26,118 bases of DNA from CAVPRW01 sp046727435 [NCBI: bacterium] (GTDB lineage Bacteria > Tectomicrobia > Entotheonellia > J063): NCBI GenBank assembly GCA_046727435.1, contig JBKPCR010000230.1, positions 1-26,118 on the forward strand. The letters run 5' to 3'. Position 1 is the first letter of the stretch. Each line of letters opens with the position of its first letter. Made by a program: the position numbers and the translations under genes. The notes beneath the pieces were generated by a model, which was given only the letters and a program-made list of their open reading frames with translations, was not told the origin of the DNA and did no database searches. This document shows positions 9,664-17,643 of the stretch, piece after piece.

Positions 9664-9669
9664 GGGCTT

Positions 9670-10146
9670 TCAGCTATCCTGAGTGATGAGACATACGGCA
9701 TGCACGGCTATGCCTTCACTGCGTCCAAGAGCTCCCAAACTTTCGGCGGTCTTAGCTTTCACACTGATTGATCCGAGATCCGTGGCGAGTAAGTCGGCGA
9801 CGTTCCTCCGAATCGCGGGGATGTATGCGGCGAGGCGAGGTTTCTGAGCGATCACTACGGTATCCAGGTTGTACAGCCTGTAGGCCTGATCTCGTACCAT
9901 CTCTATGACTTTTTCGAGGAGCTTCACGCTGGCGATCCCACGATAGCTTGGGTCAGAGTCCGGGAAATGGTGGCCGAGGTCCCCCAACGCCAGGGCGCCT
10001 AATAATGCATCACCGATGGCATGCAACAATACATCGGCGTCGGAATGCCCTTCAAGACCCCACTCTGAGTCTATCTCCACCCCACCCAGGATAAGTGGAC
10101 GCCCGCGCACCAGGCGATGTATATCGTACCCGATGCCGATTCTCAC
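9670..10146 (-). CDS. ispF: 2-C-methyl-D-erythritol 2,4-cyclodiphosphate synthase
   Basis: IspF catalyses the cyclisation step of the non-mevalonate (MEP) isoprenoid pathway, converting CDP-methylerythritol 2-phosphate to the cyclic diphosphate with loss of CMP. At 158 aa it has the standard length. Zinc ligands D8, H10 and H42 are present in RIGIGYDIH and LLHAIGDALLGA, as is the conserved GHSDADV (residues 33-39). The C-terminal VSVKAKTAESLGALGR-type loop binds the cytidine. The start overlaps the ispD stop by 4 bases (ATGA), implying translational coupling with the enzyme two steps earlier in the pathway. Confidence 0.97.
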   Translation of the reverse strand: MRIGIGYDIHRLVRGRPLILGGVEIDSEWGLEGHSDADVLLHAIGDALLGALALGDLGHHFPDSDPSYRGIASVKLLEKVIEMVRDQAYRLYNLDTVVIAQKPRLAAYIPAIRRNVADLLATDLGSISVKAKTAESLGALGRSEGIAVHAVCLITQDS

Positions 10147-10871
10147 TGGTGCTCCCGGGGGTTCTCGATAGTACTGTCCGCCTTGGCGTGCGGGCCCAGC
10201 AACAACTCCGCCAACACCAAATCATCGGGGGAGGTGATCTTGAAATTCCAGATTGAGCCAGGGAAAATCCGCACTGGCCATGACAACCATTCAACTAATG
10301 ACGCTTCATCCGTCGCATCGAGATCATGTTGTGTGGCATACGCCAAAGCGCGTTGTAATATTGCACGCCGGAACGCCTGCGGCGTCTGCGCTCTCCACAG
10401 GTTCCGCCGATCCACCGTCTCGATCACAGTACCCGCCCTCGACACGCGTTTCAATGTATCTGATTCTGGGATCGCGGCAACGGCGCTACCACCCGCCAAG
10501 GCAGCCTCAACTGCCGCTTGAATCAGCGATGGCGTCACAAACGGTCGGGCCCCATCATGGATGACGACGACGTCGACATCCTGATCGAGACAACTAAAGC
10601 CAGCCATGACCGAACGCTGACGTGTCTCTGCACCGGCCACGATGTGGGTAACTTTGCGTATCCCCCCCGGCGCGACAATTTCCTGGTAGCAAAAGGTTTC
10701 ACGTCCCGACGGGACGATTACTACGATGCGGTCGATAGTCGGCGTCGCTTCAAACCTGGCGAGCGTGTAGGCGAGAAGGGGTTTACCCCCGAGTTGCAGA
10801 AATTGCTTCTCAATGTCCAGCCCCATCCGCTGCCCTCGTCCCGCCGCGGGGATCAAGGCAGCGGTGATCAT
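10143..10871 (-). CDS. ispD: 2-C-methyl-D-erythritol 4-phosphate cytidylyltransferase
   Basis: IspD joins CTP and methylerythritol 4-phosphate in the MEP isoprenoid pathway. The protein is 242 aa with the nucleotide-binding IPAAGRGQRMG loop at residues 7-17 followed by KQFLQLGGKPLL. Further conserved parts are the VVIHDGARPFV metal-binding segment, RAQTPQAFR and a DEASLVE stretch near the C-terminus. The ATG at 10871 overlaps the stop of the upstream yacL by 4 bases, and its own stop overlaps ispF in the same way. yacL, ispD and ispF are therefore one tightly coupled unit. Confidence 0.97.
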   Translation of the reverse strand: MITAALIPAAGRGQRMGLDIEKQFLQLGGKPLLAYTLARFEATPTIDRIVVIVPSGRETFCYQEIVAPGGIRKVTHIVAGAETRQRSVMAGFSCLDQDVDVVVIHDGARPFVTPSLIQAAVEAALAGGSAVAAIPESDTLKRVSRAGTVIETVDRRNLWRAQTPQAFRRAILQRALAYATQHDLDATDEASLVEWLSWPVRIFPGSIWNFKITSPDDLVLAELLLGPHAKADSTIENPREHQ

Positions 10872-11923
10872 CGCCCCACCTTGCTTTCCAGGCTTTCCTC
10901 GCGCTCGAAGTCATCTTTTAGGCGGGTGAAAATCATGCGGCCCGCCGTTGTCTGCAGAACGCTAGTGACAGCCACATCGACATTCTTCCCGACATATTTG
11001 CGAGCGCTATCGACGACCACCATGGTGCCGTCATCGAGATAGGCTACCCCTTGACCATACTCCTTCCCCTCTTTCAGAATATGAACGCTCATCAGCTCCC
11101 CTGGCAACACGACAGGTCTGACCGCATTGGCGAGTTGATTGACGTTTAAGACAGGAACCCCTTGCAATTCCGCCACTTTGTTGAGGTTGAAATCGTTCGT
11201 CAGAATCTTAGCCCCCAATTCCTTTCCCAGTGCCACTAGCTTGGAATCGACGTCACGGATTTTGGGGAAATCCTGCTCTAGGATCTTGACCTGTACATCC
11301 ACACTGCGCTGGATGCGCTGGAGAATATCTAATCCGCGTCGGCCGCGATTGCGCTTGATCGGATCAGAGGAGTCAGCGATCTGCTGCAATTCACGCAAGA
11401 CAAATTGAGGGATGATCAGCGTGCCCTCGAGAAATCCCGTTTCACAGATATCCGCCACGCGTCCATCAATGATCACACTCGTGTCGAGCAGTTTTGGATT
11501 CTCCTCCTTTGCCTCACCCCTAAACAGCTTCTTATATTCGTTCAGGTCAAACTCTGCACCCTTACGCGCCCCTAGCGCCATACCGATATAGGCTAGACCT
11601 GCGTGGACCAGACCATGCAAAGCGATGTTGTCAGGATCCCCGATCAAGGGGATAGTTAGCAAAGAGATCGTGAGGAGGTGCCCAAGCAGAAGCGAGACAA
11701 TTAAACCCAGGAGTCCGCCGAGCAGAATCTTGGGGGGAATCTTCTGTGCCCCCCTTTCGATCGCAATGATGCCGGCGGCAAGCGTAATTCCTATCGTCAT
11801 ACCAAGCCACGGGAACTCCCCATTGGCAATCTGTGGGGCACCCAGATGATATCCTAGGAACGCAGCTGAGAGGACAAACCCGATACGCAGAAAACTTATC
11901 CCAATGAATCTCACCTCCCCCAT
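10868..11923 (-). CDS. Membrane-bound PIN-TRAM domain protein, YacL family
   Basis: The protein is about 351 aa. Residues roughly 7-120 hold four hydrophobic segments (for example LSAAFLGYHLGA, LGMTIGITLAAGIIAIE, LLGGLLGLIVSLLLGHLL and HAGLAYIGMALG). A cytoplasmic PIN nuclease domain follows, starting LLDTSVIIDGRVADIC and including LTNDFNLNKVA, which supply its acidic residues. A C-terminal TRAM RNA-binding domain (around GELMSVHILKEGKEYGQGVAYLDDGTMVVV) ends it. The order radA-yacL-ispD-ispF matches the B. subtilis YacL neighbourhood. The RNA target is unknown. The start is unclear: GTG at 11947, ATG at 11923 (used here), or an in-frame ATT at 11905 that has the best Shine-Dalgarno (see findings). 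Confidence 0.88.
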   Translation of the reverse strand: MGEVRFIGISFLRIGFVLSAAFLGYHLGAPQIANGEFPWLGMTIGITLAAGIIAIERGAQKIPPKILLGGLLGLIVSLLLGHLLTISLLTIPLIGDPDNIALHGLVHAGLAYIGMALGARKGAEFDLNEYKKLFRGEAKEENPKLLDTSVIIDGRVADICETGFLEGTLIIPQFVLRELQQIADSSDPIKRNRGRRGLDILQRIQRSVDVQVKILEQDFPKIRDVDSKLVALGKELGAKILTNDFNLNKVAELQGVPVLNVNQLANAVRPVVLPGELMSVHILKEGKEYGQGVAYLDDGTMVVVDSARKYVGKNVDVAVTSVLQTTAGRMIFTRLKDDFEREESLESKVGR

Positions 11924-12011
11924 GGAGCTCAAGAGTGACGAGGCCACGTCCTCCGGTGTGAGCCGCCACTATCCTAAAGATGATTGAAAATTAAGCCTCG
12001 AACATACAAAA

Positions 12012-12040
12012 ATCATACCACAATTGAGCCCATTGGTCAA
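12012..12040 (-). promoter_or_regulatory. Sigma70-type promoter for yacL-ispD-ispF-rlmB
   Basis: On the minus strand TTGACC (12040-12035) is followed after exactly 17 bp by TATGAT (12017-12012), both 5 of 6 consensus matches. It lies between the radA stop and yacL. The predicted start near 12005 gives an AT-rich leader of roughly 60-100 nt depending on which yacL start is used. It makes yacL-ispDF-rlmB independent of moaC-radA. Confidence 0.72.
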
Positions 12041-12063
12041 GCACATAGGCGGGAAATCGCACC

Positions 12064-13428
12064 TCAAAAGAGACTTTCGAAGGCACCCGCAACAGAAGTA
12101 ACGGGGATAATATGAAGCTTGCCGGCGAGGGTTCCCAGGGGACGCTGTGGTGCTGGAATCATGGCTTGCTGAAACCCCAATTTCTCCGCTTCCCGTAGCC
12201 GACCTTCGAGATGTGGAATGGCCCGAACTTCCCCTCCCAACCCGACCTCCCCCATGATCACCGTGTGGGGATCGATGGGACGGTCGCGAAAGCTGGAGGC
12301 GATAGCCACGGCTACCCCCAAATCGACAGCAGGCTCGGTGACGCGAATCCCACCGGCAACATTCAGATACACGTCCTCGCCATGGAGATGCAGTCCGACC
12401 CGCTTCTCAAGAATGGCGATCAGTAAAGCTACCCGATTGACGTCAAAGCCGGTCGCGACACGCCGTGGCATGGCCAGGGGTGAAGGGGAGGCCAGAGCCT
12501 GGACCTCAATGAGCAAGGGACGTGTGCCCTCCAGGGTGCAGACCACAACCGATCCAGAAGTGCCTTCTGGGCGTTCGCTAAGAAAAAGTTGGGAGGGATT
12601 ACACACCTCGCGAAGACCTTCTTTCGCCATCTCAAACACGCCGATTTCATTGACCGACCCGAAGCGATTTTTCACCGCACGCAAGATGCGAAACGCATGG
12701 CTTGCCTCGCCTTCGAAATAGAGTACACAATCAACCATGTGTTCAAGCACCTTCGGACCCGCGAGGGCCCCATCTTTGGTCACATGCCCCACCAGGAAGG
12801 TCGCGATACCGCCGGTTTTGGCCATCTCGACGATGCGCGCCGTCACGTCGCGCACCTGACTGATGCTCCCCGCGCTAGATTGGAGCTGCTCTGAAGATAG
12901 TGTCTGGACTGAATCAACCACGACCAGCCTGGGTCGCAACTGTTCGACGTGCTCTAAAATGCGCTCCACCGAAGTATCCGGGAGAATGAGCAAATGCTCG
13001 GATAAGGCGCTGATACGGTCGGCTCGCAGGCGGGTTTGCTTGGCCGATTCCTCGCCGGAGACATATAATACGGGATGGCCTCTGCGGCTTATGTAGCCAG
13101 CGACTTGCAAGAGCAGCGTCGATTTTCCGATGCCGGGATCGCCGCCGACGAGTATGACCATCCCGGGCAGCGCACCGCCGCCGAGCACACGGTCGAGTTC
13201 TTCAATGCCGGTCGCCAAGCGCTCTCCTTCATCAGCGCTGACCTCAGTGATCGCTACGGGCCTTGCCGTGGACCTCTCACCCCCACCCCGGTGGCGGTGG
13301 GCTTTCATCGACGTATGTTCTTCGACGAAGCTACTCCATTGCTCACACTCGGGGCACCGCCCAAGCCATTTGCTGCTCTGGTAGCCACAGCTCTGGCAAA
13401 TGTATATCGTGCGAACCTTTCCGATCAC
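12064..13428 (-). CDS. radA: DNA repair protein RadA (Sms)
   Basis: RadA is a RecA-like hexameric helicase that promotes branch migration during recombination and repair. At 454 aa it has the family length and all its parts. There is a zinc finger C11-x2-C14...C25-x2-C28, a Walker A loop at 95-103 (GGDPGIGKS), a Walker B strand RLVVVDSVQTL around 167-177 and the RadA-specific KNRFG motif at 253-257. The C-terminal Lon-protease-like domain (from about 290) contains GEDVYLNVAGGIRVTEPAVDLGVAVA. The start is GTG, preceded by GGGGGAGAGGTA, and shares one base with the moaC stop (TAGTG), so translation is likely coupled to moaC. The gene lies upstream of yacL as in Firmicutes, but without disA between them. 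Confidence 0.97.
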   Translation of the reverse strand: MIGKVRTIYICQSCGYQSSKWLGRCPECEQWSSFVEEHTSMKAHRHRGGGERSTARPVAITEVSADEGERLATGIEELDRVLGGGALPGMVILVGGDPGIGKSTLLLQVAGYISRRGHPVLYVSGEESAKQTRLRADRISALSEHLLILPDTSVERILEHVEQLRPRLVVVDSVQTLSSEQLQSSAGSISQVRDVTARIVEMAKTGGIATFLVGHVTKDGALAGPKVLEHMVDCVLYFEGEASHAFRILRAVKNRFGSVNEIGVFEMAKEGLREVCNPSQLFLSERPEGTSGSVVVCTLEGTRPLLIEVQALASPSPLAMPRRVATGFDVNRVALLIAILEKRVGLHLHGEDVYLNVAGGIRVTEPAVDLGVAVAIASSFRDRPIDPHTVIMGEVGLGGEVRAIPHLEGRLREAEKLGFQQAMIPAPQRPLGTLAGKLHIIPVTSVAGAFESLF

Positions 13429-13913
13429 TACCTCTCCCCCGGGCGATGAAAGAAACCACTCCGCCCTCCTTGTTTTTCAATGAGACGAATGTCTGTGATG
13501 CACATCTCACGGTCCACCGCTTTACACATGTCATACACGGTGAGCGCCGCTGCCGCAACGGCCGTCAACGCCTCCATCTCCACGCCGGTTCTACCGATCA
13601 CACGTGCTATGCTCTCAATATCGATCCGGCCTGCGCTGGGATCCAGGCCAAACGTCAGGTCGACACTCGTCAACGGCAGTGGGTGACAGAGCGGGATCAA
13701 CTCAGATGTATGCTTAGCGGCCATGATACCCGCAATTTTCGCCACCGCCAGCGCGTCCCCCTTCTGTAAGGCATTGCGCTGGATCAGCTCCAAGGTCGAC
13801 GGCTGCATGACGACGACCCCCCGCGCCCGCGCCTCGCGCACCGTATTAGGTTTATCTCCGACATCCACCATGTGAGCCTTTCCGTGGTCATCGATGTGGC
13901 TCAAATCCCTCAC
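13428..13913 (-). CDS. moaC: Cyclic pyranopterin monophosphate synthase MoaC
   Basis: MoaC makes cyclic pyranopterin monophosphate in the first stage of molybdenum cofactor synthesis. I choose GTG at 13913 because GGGAGG lies 6 nt upstream and the resulting 161 aa begin MRDLSHIDDHGKAHMVDVGDKP, matching the family N-terminus and length. An ATG at 13934 would add seven residues and bury this ribosome-binding site. Conserved parts are SELIPLCHPLPLT (about 70-82), GRTGVEMEALTAV (107-119) and YDMCKAVDREM (127-137). No other moa gene is in the window; its partner here is radA, overlapping by one base. Presence of MoaC implies molybdoenzymes elsewhere in the genome. Confidence 0.96.
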   Translation of the reverse strand: MRDLSHIDDHGKAHMVDVGDKPNTVREARARGVVVMQPSTLELIQRNALQKGDALAVAKIAGIMAAKHTSELIPLCHPLPLTSVDLTFGLDPSAGRIDIESIARVIGRTGVEMEALTAVAAAALTVYDMCKAVDREMCITDIRLIEKQGGRSGFFHRPGER

Positions 13914-13957
13914 GGGTATCCTCCCGTCTATCATAGCTGATCGAGAGTCTCGAAACC

Positions 13958-13987
13958 TTGACAGCTCAAGTATCGACCTGTTATAGT
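13958..13987 (+). promoter_or_regulatory. Sigma70-type promoter of the cytochrome c gene
   Basis: A perfect -35, TTGACA (13958-13963), is followed after 18 bp by TATAGT (13982-13987). The predicted start near 13994 leaves a 5' leader of about 160 nt before the GTG of the cytochrome gene. It is divergent from moaC and its -35 lies only about 45 bp from the moaC start, so the two genes may influence each other. I found no comparable promoter for moaC. Confidence 0.7.
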
Positions 13988-14152
13988 GCCGCCAACTCAT
14001 TGCGCAGTCGGTATCATTGTCGCGGGTACCACTTGCCCGATGGCCCGCCCGTCGATTTCCCCGACTTGCATTCCTGTCCCACCTTGGGGAGTGCCTCACA
14101 TCGCCTGGATAGAGGCAGGTTGACCTATTGCTAACAAAGGAGGTGCACAGCA

Positions 14153-14515
14153 GTGAAGCGTACACATGAGATGATATTCATCGTGGTCCTCTGTACAGTG
14201 GTGCTGGGCACGGCCCTTATAGCTCATGCAGCAGACGCCGAGCAAGGGAAAAAGCTGTATGGGCAGTTTTGTGTCACGTGCCATGGAGAGTCAGGCAAGG
14301 GAGATGGCGCGGCGGCGGCCGCCCTTAACCCAAAGCCTCGGGATCACACGGACAAAGAATATATGTCGAAGCTGTCAGATGACGACATGCTCAAAGTCAT
14401 CAAGAACGGTGGAGCCTCTGTCGGTAAATCTCCCCTGATGCCACCTTGGGGAGCTTCGCTGAAAGATGACCAAATTCAGGATATCATTGCCTACGTCCGC
14501 ACGCTCAGCAAATAG
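14153..14515 (+). CDS. Periplasmic class I cytochrome c (monohaem)
   Basis: This 120-aa protein begins with a signal peptide: basic MKRTHE, a hydrophobic stretch at about 7-24, and likely cleavage after AHA near residue 26. The mature part has one haem site, C40-V-T-C43-H44, and a plausible distal ligand M96 in LMPPWG. The C-terminal helix DDQIQDIIAYVRTLSK is typical of small c-type cytochromes. GTG at 14153 is the start because AAAGGAGGT lies 8 nt upstream. The role is soluble electron transfer in the periplasm; the partner enzymes are not in the window. It is one of the few plus-strand genes, with its own promoter, and is followed by a decayed duplicate. Confidence 0.93.
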   Translation: MKRTHEMIFIVVLCTVVLGTALIAHAADAEQGKKLYGQFCVTCHGESGKGDGAAAAALNPKPRDHTDKEYMSKLSDDDMLKVIKNGGASVGKSPLMPPWGASLKDDQIQDIIAYVRTLSK

Positions 14516-14527
14516 TCTGCCCTTCCA

Positions 14528-14569
14528 GGCCCGGTACTCCGATTATTCTATCATAATCGGCACCGGGCC
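14528..14569 (+). terminator. Long hairpin after the cytochrome gene (possible terminator)
   Basis: Two nested inverted repeats form one long stem: GGCCCGGT (14528-14535) with ACCGGGCC (14562-14569), and inside it CCGATTAT (14539-14546) with ATAATCGG (14553-14560), a 6-nt loop and a 3/1 internal bulge. It starts 13 bp after the stop codon. No T-run follows on either strand, so it is not a canonical intrinsic terminator. It may instead protect the mRNA 3' end. Confidence 0.55.
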
Positions 14570-14591
14570 GTAATGTTCGATGCGCGAACCT

Positions 14592-14913
14592 ATGAAGTTC
14601 CTAGCTTGTTCAGATATTTCTATTGTTCTTGATTTGGGGAGCGCTCTAGAGTGGACCGTTTGCTGTGTATCGCGGCGATGCGGATCATGCGAAAGAGCTT
14701 TGCGACCAATTCTGCTGGACATACGCACGGCCGTTCTGGGAAGAGCGATGAGCCGGTCTCCGATGCCATAAACGCACGATCTTGGGACCTCATTGACCAT
14801 CGATACCTGGCGACAGTTCGCAATGAGGACCTACTGAAGAACATCAAACATTTCGGGGCGGCTGTCGGCAAGTATCTTCCGAGGATAGCCTTTTGAGAGA
14901 CACTCAGCAATGA
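14592..14913 (+). pseudogene. Decayed tandem duplicate of the cytochrome c gene
   Basis: Read in pieces, this stretch aligns with the intact cytochrome just upstream. Frame one gives KELCDQFCWTY against KKLYGQFCVTC. After an extra G near 14725 the reading continues HGRSGKSDE against HGESGKGDG, then NARSWDLIDHRYLATVRNED against the NPKPRDHTDKEYMSKLSDDD region, then LLKNIKHFGAAVGK against MLKVIKNGGASVGK. A deletion removes the methionine-ligand region, and the end reads IAF-stop-ETLSN against IAYVRTLSK. The second haem cysteine is Tyr, the frame is broken in the haem motif, and a TGA at 14894 stops it early. It cannot make a functional cytochrome. The start boundary (ATG at 14592) is approximate because the signal-peptide part is also scrambled. 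Confidence 0.8.
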
Positions 14914-14934
14914 TCATAGGGGGTCTGATCGCCT

Positions 14935-17583
14935 TTATGTCGCCTGCAGTTGCGCTTCAACTAGGGAAGGTACCCGTGCCAGCGCTTCCAAGAGCTTTTC
15001 GGGGCTTCTGCCCCCTGCTTGGGCCATATCGGCGCGTCCGCCGCCGCTGCCGTCGACCAGGGACGCCAGTGCTTTGGCCAGCTGGCCGGCATGAACGCGA
15101 TGGGTGAGATCAGGCGTTACCCCGGTCACAAGCGCGACTTTCTCATCCACGACGGTGGCGGCCACGACCACCCCAGAGCGCAGCCGCTCCCTGGCCATAT
15201 CTACGAGGGCACGAAGGTCTTTTGGGTTCATGCTGCCCTCGTGGAGCGTCAGCACTTTCACGCCGTTGACCTCGGTCACGCCCCTTAACACATCCTGTGT
15301 GTGAGCGTTGGCGAGTCGTCCTTTCAGAATCTCAACCTCATGTTCGAGTTCGCGCACCTGCTCGATGAGGCGCTGCACTCTCATAGGCTCTTCAAATGCC
15401 TGGGCCTTGAGGAGTTCACGCAACTCATTGAGAACCGCCTCCTCACGCCGGACATGTGCGAACGCTGCCTCCCCCGTGAGTGCCTCGATACGACGGACGC
15501 CCGCGGCCACACCACTGATTTGAGTGACCTTCAACAGACCGATTTCGCCCGTCGAACGCAGGTGTGTTCCGCCGCAGAGCTCCATGCTGAAATCGCCGAT
15601 CTTGACCACCCGTACGTCATCCCCATATTTTTCGCCGAAGAGGGCTACGGCGCCCATCTGCAAGGCGTCGTGTAGCGCCGAGTGCACCACTTCAACTGGT
15701 CGATCTTCACGAATGCGCTCGTTGACGAGATCTTCCACGCGGTAGACCTCGCGGTCTGCTAGGCGTCCAAAATGGGTGAAGTCAAAGCGGAGGCGATCGG
15801 GAGCCACCAATGACCCTGCTTGCTTAACGTGGTCGCCCAGCACCTGCTTCAACGTGGCATGCAGAATGTGAGTGCCCGTATGATTGAGGGCAATCGCTTG
15901 ACGGCGATGCGATTCAACCCGGGCGTGGAGCACGTCTTGCACCCGTACGCGTCCACCCTTTACCAGGGCGCGATGTACGATCAGGTCGTGCAGCGGCCGC
16001 TTGGTATCCTTGACTTCGAGAATCACATGCGGATTGACCAGCAAGCCCGTATCGCCAACTTGTCCACCCCCCTCGGCGTAGAACGGCGTCTGGTCAACGA
16101 TGATCTCCACCTCGGAGCCTTCCTCAGCTGCCTCGACCAGTTGGTCATTTTTCAGAATGGCCAGGACGCTTCCCTGGGCCTCCAGCGTGTCATACCCCAG
16201 GAAGCGTGTACTCCCGAGTCGGTTCGCGAGCGTGGGATACACCGGGTTGACTACCTCCTCGCCACTCCCCTTCCAGGCCGCCCGGGCCTGCTCGCGCTGG
16301 TGATCCATGGCGCGCTCAAAGCCTGCGAGATCGAGCGCCAGCCCCTGATCGCGGACGATCTCCTCGGTGAGGTCGAGGGGGAAGCCATAGGTATCATACA
16401 GCTTGAAGACTTCCTCCCCAGGGATCTGTTCCTCCCCACGTTGGCGAATCTCCGCGGAGACCCGCGCCAGGACACGCATGCCCGTCTCCAGGGTATACGC
16501 GAAGCGCTCCTCCTCATGCAGTGTCACATTGGCGGCGAACTGTCGCGATGCATTTAATTCGGCATACGCTCCACCCATGTCGTCGGCCACCGCTCCCAGC
16601 ACCTTATGTAAAAAGGGTTCTACAAAGCCGAGCAGCCTGCCATGACGGGCGGCGCGTCGAATGATCCTCCGTAGCACATAACCACGCCCTTCATTCGATG
16701 GCAGTACACCATCGCTGAGAAGGAAGCTGGTGGCGCGGGCATGATCGGCGATGACACGCATGGCCACATCGTGGGCCTCGTCGGCGCCGTAGCGCTTGCC
16801 GATCAGTTCCCCGACAAAGCGGATGATAGGACGCAGCAGATCGGTGTCGTAGTTACTGTGCACGCCCTGCAGGACGGCGGTGATGCGCTCAAGCCCCATG
16901 CCGGTATCGATGCTTGGTCTGGGCAGTGCGGTCAATTGGCCGCTGAGGTCGCGCTCAAATTGCATGAACACAAGGTTCCAGATTTCTACATAGCGATCGC
17001 AATCGCAGCCCACAGTGCAGCTGGCGCGGCCGCACGATAGCTCAGGCCCGTGATCGTAAAAGATCTCCGAGCAGGGGCCGCAAGGGCCGGTGTCACCCAT
17101 AGCCCAAAAGTTGTCCTTCTCACCGAAGCGGAATATGCGCTCGACCGGCACGCCGATCTGCGTGCGCCAAATCTGGAACGCTTCATCGTCATTTTGGTAT
17201 ATACTGACGTACAGTCGCTCCCGCGGTAACCCGAGAGTTTGGGTAACGAAGGCCCAAGCATAGGCGATGGCGTCGGTTTTGAAATAATCCCCGAACGAGA
17301 AATTCCCCAGCATCTCAAAGAACGTGTGATGGCGAGCTGTGCGGCCGACGTTTTCAAGGTCGTTGTGCTTGCCGCCGGCGCGCATGCACTTTTGCGACGT
17401 GGCGGCGCGCGTGTAGGGACGACTTTCCCTCCCCAAAAAAACATCCTTGAACTGTACCATACCGGCGTTCGTGAACAGGAGGGTCGGGTCATCGCGCGGG
17501 ACAAGGGACGAGCTTGGCACTACCGTATGCCCATGGTCAGCGAAGAATTGGAGGAAGCTTTGGCGAACTTCATTGCCGGTCAT
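14935..17583 (-). CDS. alaS: Alanyl-tRNA synthetase
   Basis: AlaRS charges tRNA-Ala and edits mischarged Ser and Gly. From ATG at 17583, with GAAGGAG 5 nt upstream, it is 882 aa, the normal full length; an upstream GTG at 17601 would absorb this ribosome-binding site. The catalytic domain holds FTNAGMVQFKDVFLG, RHHTFFEMLGNFSFGDYFK and GDTGPCGPCSEIFYD. The editing domain has the zinc ligands H568 and H572 (NHTGTHILHATL) with C670 and H674 (MELCGGTHL). The C-terminal part has a coiled-coil stretch and the Gly-rich DGSGGGRADMAQAGG domain. It is 60 bp downstream of gspN in the same direction, so it may be read through from the kds-gsp run. I see no separate strong promoter. Confidence 0.98.
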   Translation of the reverse strand: MTGNEVRQSFLQFFADHGHTVVPSSSLVPRDDPTLLFTNAGMVQFKDVFLGRESRPYTRAATSQKCMRAGGKHNDLENVGRTARHHTFFEMLGNFSFGDYFKTDAIAYAWAFVTQTLGLPRERLYVSIYQNDDEAFQIWRTQIGVPVERIFRFGEKDNFWAMGDTGPCGPCSEIFYDHGPELSCGRASCTVGCDCDRYVEIWNLVFMQFERDLSGQLTALPRPSIDTGMGLERITAVLQGVHSNYDTDLLRPIIRFVGELIGKRYGADEAHDVAMRVIADHARATSFLLSDGVLPSNEGRGYVLRRIIRRAARHGRLLGFVEPFLHKVLGAVADDMGGAYAELNASRQFAANVTLHEEERFAYTLETGMRVLARVSAEIRQRGEEQIPGEEVFKLYDTYGFPLDLTEEIVRDQGLALDLAGFERAMDHQREQARAAWKGSGEEVVNPVYPTLANRLGSTRFLGYDTLEAQGSVLAILKNDQLVEAAEEGSEVEIIVDQTPFYAEGGGQVGDTGLLVNPHVILEVKDTKRPLHDLIVHRALVKGGRVRVQDVLHARVESHRRQAIALNHTGTHILHATLKQVLGDHVKQAGSLVAPDRLRFDFTHFGRLADREVYRVEDLVNERIREDRPVEVVHSALHDALQMGAVALFGEKYGDDVRVVKIGDFSMELCGGTHLRSTGEIGLLKVTQISGVAAGVRRIEALTGEAAFAHVRREEAVLNELRELLKAQAFEEPMRVQRLIEQVRELEHEVEILKGRLANAHTQDVLRGVTEVNGVKVLTLHEGSMNPKDLRALVDMARERLRSGVVVAATVVDEKVALVTGVTPDLTHRVHAGQLAKALASLVDGSGGGRADMAQAGGRSPEKLLEALARVPSLVEAQLQAT

Positions 17584-17643
17584 GATGACTCCTTCAGCCA
17601 CGTATTGCTCTGTTGTCGGCTGCCAGACGTGGGGATGCTATAC

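Noticed and set aside
13930-13935. TATGAT on the minus strand as a moaC -10 box
   Set aside because: No matching -35 at 16-18 bp, and a start from here would fall within the moaC Shine-Dalgarno.
13914-14152. Molybdenum-cofactor riboswitch upstream of moaC
   Set aside because: I looked for the structured motif known from moa operons but could not identify its conserved segments; the region is better explained as leader of the divergent cytochrome gene.
15820-16557. Plus-strand open frame of 245 codons opposite alaS
   Set aside because: It lies wholly within the well-conserved AlaRS gene in antisense and resembles no family.
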